Assembly: GCF_002087235.1 (NCBI RefSeq)
Contig: NZ_MUIO01000049.1
Span: 1 to 35,011, forward strand
DNA from: Pseudomonas floridensis
Lineage (GTDB): Bacteria; Pseudomonadota; Gammaproteobacteria; Pseudomonadales; Pseudomonadaceae
Direction of reading: 5' to 3'
DNA: 35,011 nucleotides
The position numbers and the translations under genes were made by a program. Positions 12,285-20,992 of the stretch are shown piece by piece (positions within the stretch are counted from its first letter, which is position 1; each line of letters begins with the position of its first letter). The notes beneath the pieces are model-generated. The model was not told the DNA's origin. It saw only the letters and a list, made by a program, of their open reading frames with translations, and did no database searches.

Positions 12285-13637
12285 TTACAGTCGGCCCAGA
12301 TCGTTGACCAGCGCGAGCAACATGACGCCCACTACCAGACTGATACCGATCTGTGCCCCCCAACCTTGAACCTTTTCCGAAAGGGGACGACCACGCGCCC
12401 ACTCGATCAGATAAAACAGCAAATGCCCCCCGTCCAGGACGGGAATGGGCAGCAAATTCAGAACTCCCAGGCTTATGCTCAGATAAGCGAGGAAGTTCAG
12501 AAAATCTCCGATGCCCGACTGGGCCGAAGCGCCCGCCACTTTAGCAATGGTTATCGGTCCACTCAAGTTTTTTACCGAGAGCTCACCGAACAACATTTTC
12601 TTCAGCGAATCGAGCGTCAGCACACTCATGGTCCAGGTGCGCTTCACGCCCTCGGCCATGGCGGCAAACGGGCCGTAGCTGACCTCACGGACCATTTCGG
12701 CCGGCCAGTCTACACCTTTGACACCCGCGCCCAGGTAACCCGCGGCTGCCTTGCCCTCACCTTTGGCAGCGAGGGTGACTGGCATATCCAATTGTGCCCC
12801 GTCGCGCTCGATGCGCAGCGAAACCTTTGCACCCGGGCGCTCGCGCACCCAGTCGACCACCTGCTGCCATTCGTTGAGCGGTTGCCCGTCGACAGCAATC
12901 AGCCGATCGCCCATCTTCAGGCCTGCCGCCTGAGCGGGGCCTTTCGGATCAAGTTCTGCCAACACGGGTGGCAGGGCCGGTCGCCACGGGCGAATACCGA
13001 GCGACTTGATAGGGTCCGGTTCTTCAGCACCTTTGAGCCAGTTATCCAGCACCAGCTCGCGTGACGTATCGACCGTCGATCCCTGCTCTCTCAGCTTGAG
13101 TGCAACCGTGCCGCTTTCGCCCAGGCGACGAACCAGTTGCAGATTGACAGCCGACCAGCCCGAAACAGCCTCGCCATCAATGGACATGATTTCCTGACCC
13201 GGCGCCAGTCCAGCGCGCTGGGCAATACTTCCGGCCTCCACAGCACCGATCACCGGACGCACCTGCTCGGTACCGAGCATGGCCAGAACCCAGAAAAATG
13301 CGATAGCCAGGAGAAAGTTGGCGACCGGCCCGGCAACAACGATGGCAAAACGCTGATAAACGGTCTTGCGATTGAAGGACTGGTCAGCAAGCTCCGGCGG
13401 CACATTGCCTTCGCGCTCGTCGAGCATCTTCACGTACCCGCCCAGAGGAATGGCGGCGATGACATACTCTGTGCCCTGACGGTCGTGCCAGCGCACCAGC
13501 GGTGTGCCGAAGCCCACGGAAAACCGCAGAACCTTGACGCCACAACGTCTGGCCACCCAGAAGTGACCGAATTCGTGGAAGGTGACCAGCACGCCCAGCG
13601 CAATCAGGGTGCCGACAATCATGTATAACGCGCTCAT
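12285..13637 (-). CDS. rseP: Site-2 zinc protease RseP (RIP metalloprotease)
   Basis: RseP cuts the anti-sigma factor (MucA in pseudomonads) within the inner membrane after DegS/AlgW has made the first cut. This frees the envelope-stress sigma factor AlgU, which controls alginate. The 450-residue product has the zinc site HEFGH at residues 21-25 in the first membrane segment, two PDZ domains (about 115-205 and 205-290, the second with GDRLIAVDGQPL), and the third zinc ligand in NLLPIPVLDGGHLLFY. It ends with a further membrane segment. The start ATG is preceded by GGAGAAAG. It sits between dxr (105 bases away) and bamA, from which a terminator separates it. Confidence 0.97.
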   Translation of the reverse strand: MSALYMIVGTLIALGVLVTFHEFGHFWVARRCGVKVLRFSVGFGTPLVRWHDRQGTEYVIAAIPLGGYVKMLDEREGNVPPELADQSFNRKTVYQRFAIVVAGPVANFLLAIAFFWVLAMLGTEQVRPVIGAVEAGSIAQRAGLAPGQEIMSIDGEAVSGWSAVNLQLVRRLGESGTVALKLREQGSTVDTSRELVLDNWLKGAEEPDPIKSLGIRPWRPALPPVLAELDPKGPAQAAGLKMGDRLIAVDGQPLNEWQQVVDWVRERPGAKVSLRIERDGAQLDMPVTLAAKGEGKAAAGYLGAGVKGVDWPAEMVREVSYGPFAAMAEGVKRTWTMSVLTLDSLKKMLFGELSVKNLSGPITIAKVAGASAQSGIGDFLNFLAYLSISLGVLNLLPIPVLDGGHLLFYLIEWARGRPLSEKVQGWGAQIGISLVVGVMLLALVNDLGRL

Positions 13638-13742
13638 CGACTTTCTCCGGGTACCGACTTGTCGGCAAGTGTGTTTATCATCGCAGACTCTGGGCCCTGC
13701 ATGTGACGCACCCCATCAATCCCTTCTTTGCCGCCCTGCCGC

Positions 13743-14933
13743 TTAGCGCCCGTTTCGCTCAAGCCACTGAGTGGCGAATGCCCGGGCCCGACTATCGGCA
13801 GCAAATACCGCCTCGAGGTCTTCGACCTGGACAGCAGGCTCAAGATTCAGCACATCCTCAATGATCGCGGCGATCTCAAGGTACCCGATGCGCCCCTCCA
13901 GAAAGGCTGCCACTGCGACTTCATTCGCCGCGTTGAGCATCGCAGGAGCACTGCCACCCGCCTCCGCCGCCTGGCGGGCCAACCGCAGACACGGGAAACG
14001 CTCTTCATCCGGTTGCTGGAAATCCAGTTGACCGATGCGAAACAGGTCCAGCGGTGCCACGCCCGATTCTACACGCGCAGGCCAGGCCAGTGCATTGGCG
14101 ATCGGGGTACGCATATCGGGATTGCCAAGCTGGGCCAGAACCGATCCGTCGACATAGTCCACCAGCGAGTGAATCACACTCTGCGGATGAATCACGACTT
14201 CCACCTGAGATGGACGCGCATCGAACAGCCAGCAGGCTTCGATCAGTTCAAGCCCCTTATTCATCATCGTGGCGGAGTCTACGGAAATCTTGCGCCCCAT
14301 GGACCAGACCGGATGGGCGCATGCCTGATCGGGCGTGACCGCTTGCAACTGGTCCAGAGGCGTCTGACGAAACGGCCCGCCCGAGGCGGTCAGCATGATG
14401 CGCCTGACCCCGACGGCACCCAGACCACGCGCAAAATCGCCCGGCAGACATTGAAAAATCGCGTTGTGCTCGCTGTCGATAGGCAACAGCACCGCGCCAC
14501 TTTCGCGAACGGCCTGCATGAACAGTGCGCCGGACATCACCAGCGCTTCCTTGTTGGCCAGCAATACCTTCTTGCCCGCCTCCACGGCAGCCAGCGTCGG
14601 ACGCAGACCGGCTGCGCCGACAATCGCTGCCATCACCGCATCCACTTGGGAGTGGGACGCGACTTCACACAGCCCTTCCTCGCCAACCAGTACGCGCGTG
14701 TCCAGACCGGCAACGGCAAGATCGTCCTGCAGCTTACGGGCCGCCGCCTGCTCGGGCACCACGGCGAACTGCGGCGTATGCCTGACGCACAGCGCCAGCA
14801 ACTCATCCAGACGAGTGAAGCCTGTGAGGGCAAACACCTGATAGAGCGCCGGATGACGAGCCACCACATCCAGCGTGCTCAAACCAATGGAACCGGTCGC
14901 ACCGAGAACAGTGATCTGTTGTGGGCGACTCAC
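13743..14933 (-). CDS. dxr: 1-deoxy-D-xylulose 5-phosphate reductoisomerase
   Basis: Dxr (IspC) converts DXP to 2-C-methylerythritol 4-phosphate with NADPH, the first committed step of the MEP isoprenoid pathway and the fosmidomycin target. It shows the NADPH-binding GATGSIGLS (residues 11-19), the metal-binding [11 protein letters not shown], the TASGGPFR loop and [13 protein letters not shown] chose the GTG at 14931-14933, which overlaps the cdsA stop (GTGA) and gives 396 residues beginning [14 protein letters not shown] codons at 14945 and 14957 would add four or eight residues without homology support. Its product leads to the undecaprenyl precursors used by the neighbouring uppS. Confidence 0.97.
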   Translation of the reverse strand: MSRPQQITVLGATGSIGLSTLDVVARHPALYQVFALTGFTRLDELLALCVRHTPQFAVVPEQAAARKLQDDLAVAGLDTRVLVGEEGLCEVASHSQVDAVMAAIVGAAGLRPTLAAVEAGKKVLLANKEALVMSGALFMQAVRESGAVLLPIDSEHNAIFQCLPGDFARGLGAVGVRRIMLTASGGPFRQTPLDQLQAVTPDQACAHPVWSMGRKISVDSATMMNKGLELIEACWLFDARPSQVEVVIHPQSVIHSLVDYVDGSVLAQLGNPDMRTPIANALAWPARVESGVAPLDLFRIGQLDFQQPDEERFPCLRLARQAAEAGGSAPAMLNAANEVAVAAFLEGRIGYLEIAAIIEDVLNLEPAVQVEDLEAVFAADSRARAFATQWLERNGR

Positions 14934-15745
14934 ATCACACCCCATTCGGCAACCCACAGCAGAACGGCGAATACCGGGATGGCGGCGGTCAGGCTGTCAA
15001 TGCGATCCAGCACGCCGCCATGGCCCGGCAGCAGATTACTGCTGTCCTTGACGCCCGACTGACGCTTGAACATGCTTTCGGTCAGATCACCGATCACCGA
15101 GATGAACACGACGACAGCCGCGCCCAGCAGAGCAGCGATGAACTGGGCAATCGTCCAGTCGCGGGAAATACCGACCGCCGCCGTGATCCCCAGACTCACC
15201 ACAAGGCCACCGTAGACACCTTCCCAGCTTTTGCCCGGACTGACCTTGGGGGCCAGCTTGCGCTTGCCGAATGCCTTGCCGGAGAAATAAGCACCAATAT
15301 CGGCAGCCCACACCAGCACCATCACGGAAAGGATCAGCCAGTTACCCAGCGGCCACTGCTTGATCAGTACCAGCCCTTGCCAGGCTGGGAGCAGGATCAG
15401 CAGACCGATTGCCAGCTTGCACGCGGCGCTCGCCCAGTATTCGCTGGAAGCGGGATAAGTCAGCACCAGGAACGTTGCAACCGCCCACCAGATGACCGCC
15501 GCGACCAGTACGAAAGGCTCGAGCCCCGGCAGCAGGTACATGAGAAAGAGCAGGACCGCCACCACGGCGGCGTACCCGATGCGCATCGACTGGGTGGCAA
15601 AACCGGCCAGCCGGGCCCACTCCCACGCGCCCAGAACGACCACGAAACCGATGAACAGGGCGAAATACGCCCCGGTCAGCAGGAAAAAGCCGCACAGGGC
15701 AATCGGCAACAGAATGAGTGCCGTGATGATCCGTTGTTTCAGCAT
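14930..15745 (-). CDS. cdsA: Phosphatidate cytidylyltransferase (CDP-diacylglycerol synthase)
   Basis: CdsA makes CDP-diacylglycerol from phosphatidic acid and CTP, the branch-point precursor of all phospholipids, in the inner membrane. The 271-residue product is very hydrophobic, with roughly seven to eight membrane segments beginning [18 protein letters not shown]. The family signature is present near the C terminus as [14 protein letters not shown] and [14 protein letters not shown], including the metal-binding aspartates. The start overlaps the uppS stop by one base (TAATG) and its end overlaps dxr by four bases, so uppS-cdsA-dxr form a tightly coupled translational unit. Confidence 0.98.
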   Translation of the reverse strand: MLKQRIITALILLPIALCGFFLLTGAYFALFIGFVVVLGAWEWARLAGFATQSMRIGYAAVVAVLLFLMYLLPGLEPFVLVAAVIWWAVATFLVLTYPASSEYWASAACKLAIGLLILLPAWQGLVLIKQWPLGNWLILSVMVLVWAADIGAYFSGKAFGKRKLAPKVSPGKSWEGVYGGLVVSLGITAAVGISRDWTIAQFIAALLGAAVVVFISVIGDLTESMFKRQSGVKDSSNLLPGHGGVLDRIDSLTAAIPVFAVLLWVAEWGVM

Positions 15746-16500
15746 TAAGCCCGGGCTCCAGCTTCTACCTGTTCGCTGGTTTTACCGAAGCGACGTTGGC
15801 GAGAAGCGAAATCAGCCAGCGCAGCGCGCATGGCATCGTGTTTGAAGTCCGGCCAGAACAGGTCGGAGAAGTACAGCTCGGCATACGCCAGCTGCCAAAG
15901 CAGGAAGTTGCTGATGCGACGTTCGCCGCCCGTACGGATGCACAAGTCCGGCAACGGCAGATCGCCGGTGGCCAGACAGGCTTGCAGCAACTCGGGCGTG
16001 ATGTCTTCCGGTTGCAGATGGCCGGCCTGGACTTCACGCGCCAACCGCTGAGCGGCCTGCGCGATATCCCACTGACCACCATAGTTGGCGGCAATCTGCA
16101 GCACGAAGCGGTTATTGCCGGCCGTACGCAGTTCAGCCTCACGCATGGCAGCCTGAAGCTCGGGATGAAAGCGCGAGCGATCACCGATGATCCGCAGGCT
16201 GATGTCGTTTTCGTTCAGGCGCTTGGTCTCGCGACGCAGCGCCGTGAAGAACAGCTCCATCAGCGCACCGACCTCTTCAGCCGGGCGCTGCCAGTTTTCG
16301 CTGGAAAACGCGAACAGTGTCAGCACTTCCACCCGGGCTTCCGCGCAGACCTCAATGACGGCACGCACCGCATCGACACCCGCTTTGTGGCCTGCAACAC
16401 CTGGCAACAGGCGTTTCTTGGCCCAGCGATTGTTGCCATCCATGATGATCGCAACGTGGCGCGGCACCGAGGGCGATGCGGCCGGTTTTATCTTTTCCAT
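15745..16500 (-). CDS. uppS: Undecaprenyl diphosphate synthase
   Basis: UppS is a cytosolic cis-prenyltransferase that extends farnesyl diphosphate with eight isopentenyl units to undecaprenyl diphosphate, the lipid carrier for peptidoglycan and O-antigen. The 251-residue product has the catalytic Asp21 in HVAIIMDGNNRWAKK. It also has the conserved LTLFAFSSENWQRP, the LRIIGDRSRF region and the diphosphate-binding CIRTGGERRISNFLLWQ and ELYFSDLFWPDF near the C terminus. The start ATG is at 16498-16500, 16 bases after frr. Placing it with dxr and cdsA groups isoprenoid and lipid supply for the envelope. Confidence 0.98.
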   Translation of the reverse strand: MEKIKPAASPSVPRHVAIIMDGNNRWAKKRLLPGVAGHKAGVDAVRAVIEVCAEARVEVLTLFAFSSENWQRPAEEVGALMELFFTALRRETKRLNENDISLRIIGDRSRFHPELQAAMREAELRTAGNNRFVLQIAANYGGQWDIAQAAQRLAREVQAGHLQPEDITPELLQACLATGDLPLPDLCIRTGGERRISNFLLWQLAYAELYFSDLFWPDFKHDAMRAALADFASRQRRFGKTSEQVEAGARA

Positions 16501-16516
16501 GAAAGCGTCCGAAACC

Positions 16517-17074
16517 TTATACAGCCATCAGATCTGCTTCTTTTTGCTTCACGGCAGCTTCGATTTCCGCAACGAATTTGTCGGTCAGTTTCTGGATATC
16601 GTCAGCGGCACGACGCTCTTCGTCTTCGCTGATTTCCTTTTCCTTGACCAGATCTTTGAGCTGACTCAGGGCATCACGGCGAATGTTGCGCACGGCAACA
16701 CGACCGTCTTCAGCGGCGTCACGCGCCTGCTTGGTGAAGCCCTTGCGGGTCTCTTCAGTCAGCGCCGGCATGGAGATCAGCAGCAGTTCGCCAAGGTTGG
16801 TCGGGTTGAAGCCCAGACCGGAGCTCTGAATGGCTTTGTCCACAGCCGCCAGCATGTTGCGTTCGAACGCGACGACCTGAAGGGTGCGGGAGTCTTTCAC
16901 CGTTACGTTGGCAACCTGGCTCAGCGGGGTGTCGGCACCGTAGTAAGGGACCATGACACCACCCAGAATGCTCGGGTGTGCCTTGCCGGTACGGATCCGG
17001 CTGAACGCATGAGCCAGCGACTCGAGGCTCTTCTGCATGCGCGCCTGAGCGTCTTTCTTGATTTCGTTGATCAC
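16517..17074 (-). CDS. frr: Ribosome recycling factor
   Basis: RRF works with EF-G to split post-termination ribosomes from mRNA. The 185-residue product matches the usual length and shows [22 protein letters not shown] in the head-proximal helix, then GLNPTNLG-like [25 protein letters not shown], and a lysine- and glutamate-rich three-helix bundle ending [10 protein letters not shown]. It starts with a GTG at 17072-17074 that overlaps the pyrH stop (GTGA), which suggests coupled translation. The rpsB-tsf-pyrH-frr order is conserved across many bacteria. Confidence 0.98.
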   Translation of the reverse strand: MINEIKKDAQARMQKSLESLAHAFSRIRTGKAHPSILGGVMVPYYGADTPLSQVANVTVKDSRTLQVVAFERNMLAAVDKAIQSSGLGFNPTNLGELLLISMPALTEETRKGFTKQARDAAEDGRVAVRNIRRDALSQLKDLVKEKEISEDEERRAADDIQKLTDKFVAEIEAAVKQKEADLMAV

Positions 17075-17814
17075 TGTTGGACTTCCTCGATCAGGGTTCC
17101 TTCGGCGCCACCATGGACGATATTCAAAAGGGCACCAGGTTTGTTCATGTTAAAGACACGCAATGGCATCTTGTGGTCGCGGCACAGACAGATAGCGGTG
17201 AGATCCATGACACCCAGCTTGCGATCCAGCACTTCATCATAAGAAAGATGATCGAACTTCTCGGCATTGGGGTCCTTGAACGGATCCGCGGTATACACAC
17301 CATCAACCTTGGTCGCCTTGAGCACCACGTCAGCGTCGATCTCGATTGCACGCAAGCAAGCGGCGGAATCTGTGGTAAAGAACGGATTGCCCGTACCGGC
17401 AGCGAAGATCACCACTTCCTTGGAGCTGAGGTGACGCATGGCCTTGCGACGATCGTAATGATCCGTCACGCCGACCATCGAGATGGCGGACATCACGATA
17501 GCAGTAATATTAGCCCGCTCCAGTGCGTCGCGCATGGCCAGCGCATTCATCACAGTGGCCAGCATGCCCATGTGATCGCCGGTTACCCGGTCCATGCCTG
17601 CCGCACTCAACGCTGCACCACGGAAAAGGTTGCCGCCGCCGATGACCAGTCCGACCTGAACGCCGATGCCAACCAACTGACCGACCTCCAGCGCCATCCG
17701 GTCCAGCACTTTGGGGTCGATGCCGAACTCTTCCGAGCCCATCAGGGCCTCGCCGCTAAGCTTGAGTAGAATGCGTTTATAGCGAGCCTGATAACCACTG
17801 CCCTGCTGAGCCAT
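17071..17814 (-). CDS. pyrH: Uridylate kinase (UMP kinase)
   Basis: PyrH is the hexameric bacterial UMP kinase of the amino-acid-kinase family. It makes UDP from UMP and ATP in pyrimidine synthesis and is activated by GTP and inhibited by UTP. The 247-residue product has [14 protein letters not shown] near the N terminus, [12 protein letters not shown] for UMP binding, [17 protein letters not shown], and the ATP-site region [21 protein letters not shown] followed by [13 protein letters not shown]. The ATG at 17812-17814 has a good ribosome binding site (GCAGGAGAGA). A 207-base gap full of inverted repeats separates it from tsf. Confidence 0.98.
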   Translation of the reverse strand: MAQQGSGYQARYKRILLKLSGEALMGSEEFGIDPKVLDRMALEVGQLVGIGVQVGLVIGGGNLFRGAALSAAGMDRVTGDHMGMLATVMNALAMRDALERANITAIVMSAISMVGVTDHYDRRKAMRHLSSKEVVIFAAGTGNPFFTTDSAACLRAIEIDADVVLKATKVDGVYTADPFKDPNAEKFDHLSYDEVLDRKLGVMDLTAICLCRDHKMPLRVFNMNKPGALLNIVHGGAEGTLIEEVQQ

Positions 17815-17887
17815 TGCGAATCTCTCCTGCGGCGTTTTCTGAAAAAAATCTGTGCTGGCTATTTGAAGCCTGCGCTTACTCTAGCTT

Positions 17888-17998
17888 GACGCTCCGTGAG
17901 CGTCGGGAGAATGCAGCCTTGTGGGCCGATTCTCCAAGGAAAAAATTCCTTTTCTCTTTCGACAAAGAGGCCGCACGCGTAAGCGGGCAGCCTCTTTG
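17888..17998 (-). repeat. Four successive hairpins in the tsf-pyrH gap, including probable tsf terminator
   Basis: The gap contains four inverted repeats. They are GACGCTC/GAGCGTC (17888-17904, 7 bp, loop 3), GGAGAAT/ATTCTCC (17906-17935), AAGGAA/TTCCTT (17936-17951) and CAAAGAGGC/GCCTCTTTG (17963-17998, 9 bp). Read from tsf, the 9-bp hairpin comes first, about 25 bases after the stop, and is the likeliest transcript end, although its following bases are purine-rich rather than a T run. The purpose of the other three is unclear. A pyrH promoter may lie in the same gap, but I could not fix its boxes. Confidence 0.6.
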
Positions 17999-18021
17999 GG
18001 GCGACAGTATGAAAAACCGTC

Positions 18022-18885
18022 TTACTTCTTGCTGGCAGCTACTTGAGCAGCTACTTCTTCAGCGAAGTTGTCGACTGGCTTCTCGATGCCTTCACCGACT
18101 TTGAAGTAGGTGAACGAAACGATTTCAGCACCGGCTTTCTTGGCCAGTTCGCCGACCTTGATTTCCGGGTTCTTGACGAACGCTTGCTCGACCAGGCTGG
18201 CTTCGGCCAGGAACTTGCTGATACGGCCGCTTACCATCTTCTCGGCGATGTCGGCAGGCTTTCCTTTCAGCTTGTCTTCGTTCAGTTGCAGGAAGACGTT
18301 CTTCTCGCGCTCGATCGCTTCTGGCGAAACGTCGGAAGGCAGCAGGAATTCGGGGTTGCTGGCAGCAACGTGCATCGCGATGTCTTTGGCCAGCTCGGCG
18401 TCGCCGCCTTTCAGAGCAACCACTACACCGATCTTGTTGCCGTGCAGGTAGGCACCCAGAACGTCGCCTTCAACACGCGCCAGACGACGGATGTTGACGT
18501 TTTCACCGGTCTTGGCAACCAGAGCCAGACGTGCTTCTTCCTGAGCAGCGATCAGCGGCTCAACGGTGGTCAGCTTGTCAGCGAACGCCTTGTCGACGCT
18601 GGCGGCAACGAAGCCCTTGAAGTCGTCCTGCAGAGCCAGGAAGTCGGTCTGCGAGTTGACTTCGATCAGAACGGCGGCCTTGCCGTCGTCCTTGATGGCG
18701 ATAGCGCCTTCAGCAGCAACGTTGCCTGCTTTCTTGGCGGCCTTGATGGCGCCGGAAGCACGCATGTCGTCGATTGCCTTTTCGATGTCGCCGCCAGCCT
18801 TGGTCAAGGCCTTTTTGCAATCCATCATGCCTTCGCCGGTACGCTCGCGCAGTTCTTTGACCAACGCTGCAGTAATCTCTGCCAT
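18022..18885 (-). CDS. tsf: Translation elongation factor Ts
   Basis: EF-Ts exchanges GDP for GTP on EF-Tu. The 287-residue product starts with the UBA-like N-terminal domain, including the signature [15 protein letters not shown]. The core contains [13 protein letters not shown] [14 protein letters not shown] and [10 protein letters not shown]. It ends with the conserved [16 protein letters not shown] and a [11 protein letters not shown] segment. The ATG at 18883-18885 has a clear binding site (AAGAGGAT). It follows rpsB after 190 bases that include a strong intrinsic terminator, so part of tsf transcription must come from readthrough or an internal promoter, as in the known rpsB-tsf attenuator arrangement of E. 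coli. Confidence 0.98.
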   Translation of the reverse strand: MAEITAALVKELRERTGEGMMDCKKALTKAGGDIEKAIDDMRASGAIKAAKKAGNVAAEGAIAIKDDGKAAVLIEVNSQTDFLALQDDFKGFVAASVDKAFADKLTTVEPLIAAQEEARLALVAKTGENVNIRRLARVEGDVLGAYLHGNKIGVVVALKGGDAELAKDIAMHVAASNPEFLLPSDVSPEAIEREKNVFLQLNEDKLKGKPADIAEKMVSGRISKFLAEASLVEQAFVKNPEIKVGELAKKAGAEIVSFTYFKVGEGIEKPVDNFAEEVAAQVAASKK

Positions 18886-19017
18886 TTCAAAATCCTCTTG
18901 GATAGGTCTTCAACCATTCCACCCGACTAACCGGGCGTGCAATTCTTGAAAATTCAGGGTGGCAGCGGCACATGACACTAAAGCCACGGGCACTCGCCAG
19001 CAAATCATTTCCTAGGT

Positions 19018-19044
19018 GGCAAAAAGGGGGCTAAGCCCCCTTTT
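19018..19044 (-). terminator. Intrinsic terminator/attenuator between rpsB and tsf
   Basis: On the minus strand AAAAGGGGGC, loop TTA and GCCCCCTTTT form a 10-bp hairpin (19022-19044) followed by T residues. It is the strongest intrinsic terminator in the window. A second inverted repeat, CTGAGTAAA with TTTACTCAG (19051-19079), spans the rpsB stop codon just before it. Confidence 0.85.
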
Positions 19045-19075
19045 CGCGTACTGAGTAAACGCCAGGCGTTTTTAC

Positions 19076-19819
19076 TCAGCCTTCTACAGCTGCTGCAGCT
19101 GGAGCTTCTTCGACGAATACGTCGGTGCCGCCAGCAACATTGTTACGACCACGGATGACAGCGTCAGCCATCGAACCCATGTACAGCTGGATGGCGCGGA
19201 TAGCGTCATCGTTGCCCGGGATGATGTAGTCAACGCCTTCAGGGCTGCTGTTGGTGTCGACAACGCCGATGACCGGGATACCCAGCTTGTTGGCTTCGGT
19301 GATCGCGATGCGCTCGTGATCAACGTCGATGACGAACAGAGCGTCTGGCAGGCCGCCCATGTCCTTGATACCACCCAGGCTGCGATCCAGTTTTTCCAGA
19401 TCACGGGTGCGCATCAGGGCTTCTTTCTTGGTCAGCTTGGCGAAAGTACCGTCTTCTGCCTGTACTTCCAGCTCGCGCAGACGCTTGATCGACTGACGAA
19501 TGGTCTTGAAGTTGGTCAGCATGCCGCCCAACCAGCGGTGATCGACGTACGGCGAACCGCAACGTGCTGCTTCTTCAGCAACGATCTTGCCAGCGGAACG
19601 CTTGGTGCCGACGAACAGAATCTTGTTTTTGCCCGACGCCAGGCGCTCAACGAAAGTCAGTGCTTCGTTGAACATTGGCAGGGTTTTTTCAAGGTTGATG
19701 ATGTGAATCTTGTTACGCGCGCCGAAAATGTATTTACCCATTTTCGGGTTCCAGTAACGGGTTTGGTGACCGAAGTGAACGCCGCACTTCAGCATATCGC
19801 GCATGGTGACTTGGGACAT
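19076..19819 (-). CDS. rpsB: 30S ribosomal protein S2
   Basis: S2 binds the junction of the head and body of the 30S subunit and is needed for S1 binding. The 247-residue product has the conserved opening [20 protein letters not shown] and [21 protein letters not shown]. Further landmarks are [19 protein letters not shown], the [15 protein letters not shown] strand and [19 protein letters not shown]. It ends in an alanine-rich tail. The frame is open 20 codons upstream, but the ATG at 19817-19819 gives the canonical [10 protein letters not shown] start and follows AAGGAACT. The gene heads a long minus-strand transcript and has a structured leader. Confidence 0.98.
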   Translation of the reverse strand: MSQVTMRDMLKCGVHFGHQTRYWNPKMGKYIFGARNKIHIINLEKTLPMFNEALTFVERLASGKNKILFVGTKRSAGKIVAEEAARCGSPYVDHRWLGGMLTNFKTIRQSIKRLRELEVQAEDGTFAKLTKKEALMRTRDLEKLDRSLGGIKDMGGLPDALFVIDVDHERIAITEANKLGIPVIGVVDTNSSPEGVDYIIPGNDDAIRAIQLYMGSMADAVIRGRNNVAGGTDVFVEEAPAAAAVEG

Positions 19820-19952
19820 GATAGTTCCTTGATAAGTCGGGTTAGGCCTCCACGTATCCCAATGACCAACCAGTGGCATGAGCCAAAGGCACCCAGGTCA
19901 TCGTGTCGACACGTGTGTGGGTTTAGGCTTCCAGGACGGACCTTGGAAAGCG
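19820..19952 (-). promoter_or_regulatory. rpsB 5' leader with stem-loops (candidate S2-binding autoregulatory RNA)
   Basis: The predicted transcript leader of about 130 bases contains an outer 6-bp stem, ATGACC with GGTCAT (19862-19867 and 19896-19901). This encloses an inner TGGC/GCCA hairpin (19874-19885). A 12-base palindrome CGTGTCGACACG (19902-19913) lies just outside. Autogenous control of rpsB by S2 through a 5' leader is established in gammaproteobacteria; that this leader does it is inference. Confidence 0.45.
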
Positions 19953-19958
19953 GCGCAT

Positions 19959-19987
19959 TTTATATCACAAAAGGAAAGAGAACGGAA
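19959..19987 (-). promoter_or_regulatory. Probable rpsB promoter with extended -10
   Basis: On the minus strand TGATATAAA (19959-19967) is a TGn extended -10 element. Seventeen bases upstream is TTCCGT, a poor -35, as is common with extended -10 promoters. It would start transcription near 19952. Confidence 0.55.
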
Positions 19988-20016
19988 CTCCAATCAAGTG
20001 CTTGTTTCGCCACGCC

Positions 20017-20084
20017 TTTACCATCCCGGTCATGTGCATATAAAGGAAGCGATGGTCACTCGCCCTGCGACGGTCTGGTAGAAT
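20017..20084 (+). promoter_or_regulatory. Candidate promoters for map, divergent from rpsB
   Basis: Two candidates are visible on the plus strand. One is TTTACC (20017-20022), 16 bases, TATAAA (20039-20044). The other is an extended -10, TGGTAGAAT (20076-20084), with no good -35. The second lies about 60 bases before the map start codon. The whole 326-base gap between rpsB and map (19820-20145) is regulatory; I saw no small gene in it. Confidence 0.45.
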
Positions 20085-20145
20085 CGTGCCTTTGCTTACC
20101 AGCCGCGTGCCCCGCACGCCGAAAGCCCCTTTCGAGAGCCCTTGT

Positions 20146-20928
20146 ATGACTATTACCCTCAAAACCCCGGAAGACATCGAAAAGATGCGCATCGCCGGCC
20201 GTCTCGCCGCCGAAGTCCTGGAAATGATAGGCACCCACGTCAAGCCCGGTGTCACCACTGAAGAGCTCGACCGCATCTGCCACGATTACATCGTCAACGA
20301 GCAGAAAGCCATCCCTGCCCCACTGAATTACAAAGGCTTCCCCAAGTCGATCTGCACCTCGATCAATCAGGTGGTCTGCCACGGCATCCCGAGCGACAAG
20401 CAGCTCAAGAACGGCGACACGCTGAACATCGACGTCACCGTCATCAAAGATGGCTATCACGGCGACACCAGCAAGATGTTCCATGTGGGGACCGTACCGG
20501 TCTGGGCCGAGCGCCTGTCAAAGGTCACTCAGGAATGCCTTTACAAGGCCATCGAGATCGTCCGTCCCGGCACCCGGCTGGGCGATATCGGCTCGGTCAT
20601 CCAGAGGCACGCCGAGAAAAACGGTTTCTCCGTGGTCCGCGAGTTCTGCGGTCACGGCATCGGCAAGGTGTTCCATGAAGAGCCGCAGGTCATGCACTTC
20701 GGCGAAGCCGGCTCAGGCATCGAGTTGCTTGAGGGCATGACCTTCACCATCGAGCCGATGATCAATCAGGGCAAGGCCGACACAAAAATTCTCGGCGATG
20801 GCTGGACGGCGATCACCAAGGACCGCAAGCTCTCGGCCCAATGGGAACACACGATCCTGGTCACCGCCGACGGGTATGAGATCTTCACCCTGCGCAGCGA
20901 CGACACCATCGCGCACAAATCGCCCTGA
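20146..20928 (+). CDS. map: Methionine aminopeptidase, type I
   Basis: Map removes the initiator methionine from nascent proteins that have a small second residue. The 260-residue product shows IEKMRIAGRLAAEVLEMI at the N terminus and the substrate histidine region NQVVCHGIPSD. The dinuclear metal ligands lie in DTLNIDVTV, YHGDTSKMF, GHGIGKVFHEEP, MTFTIEPM and AQWEHTILVT, as expected for type I enzymes. The frame is open 20 codons upstream, but the ATG at 20146 gives the standard MTITLKTPEDIEKMR start. It is transcribed away from rpsB and followed 64 bases later by glnD, an order conserved in many gammaproteobacteria. Confidence 0.98.
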   Translation: MTITLKTPEDIEKMRIAGRLAAEVLEMIGTHVKPGVTTEELDRICHDYIVNEQKAIPAPLNYKGFPKSICTSINQVVCHGIPSDKQLKNGDTLNIDVTVIKDGYHGDTSKMFHVGTVPVWAERLSKVTQECLYKAIEIVRPGTRLGDIGSVIQRHAEKNGFSVVREFCGHGIGKVFHEEPQVMHFGEAGSGIELLEGMTFTIEPMINQGKADTKILGDGWTAITKDRKLSAQWEHTILVTADGYEIFTLRSDDTIAHKSP

Positions 20929-20992
20929 CCGCTGATTCAGCTGAATCGCTCGACAGAACATTCGCACAGTCCGACACGAGGAAAGCCGCTCC

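Noticed and set aside
12211..12402. Longer N terminus for BamA from an upstream start at 12402
   Set aside because: It would run through the terminator and into rseP and would bury the signal peptide. The ATG at 12208-12210 has a good binding site.
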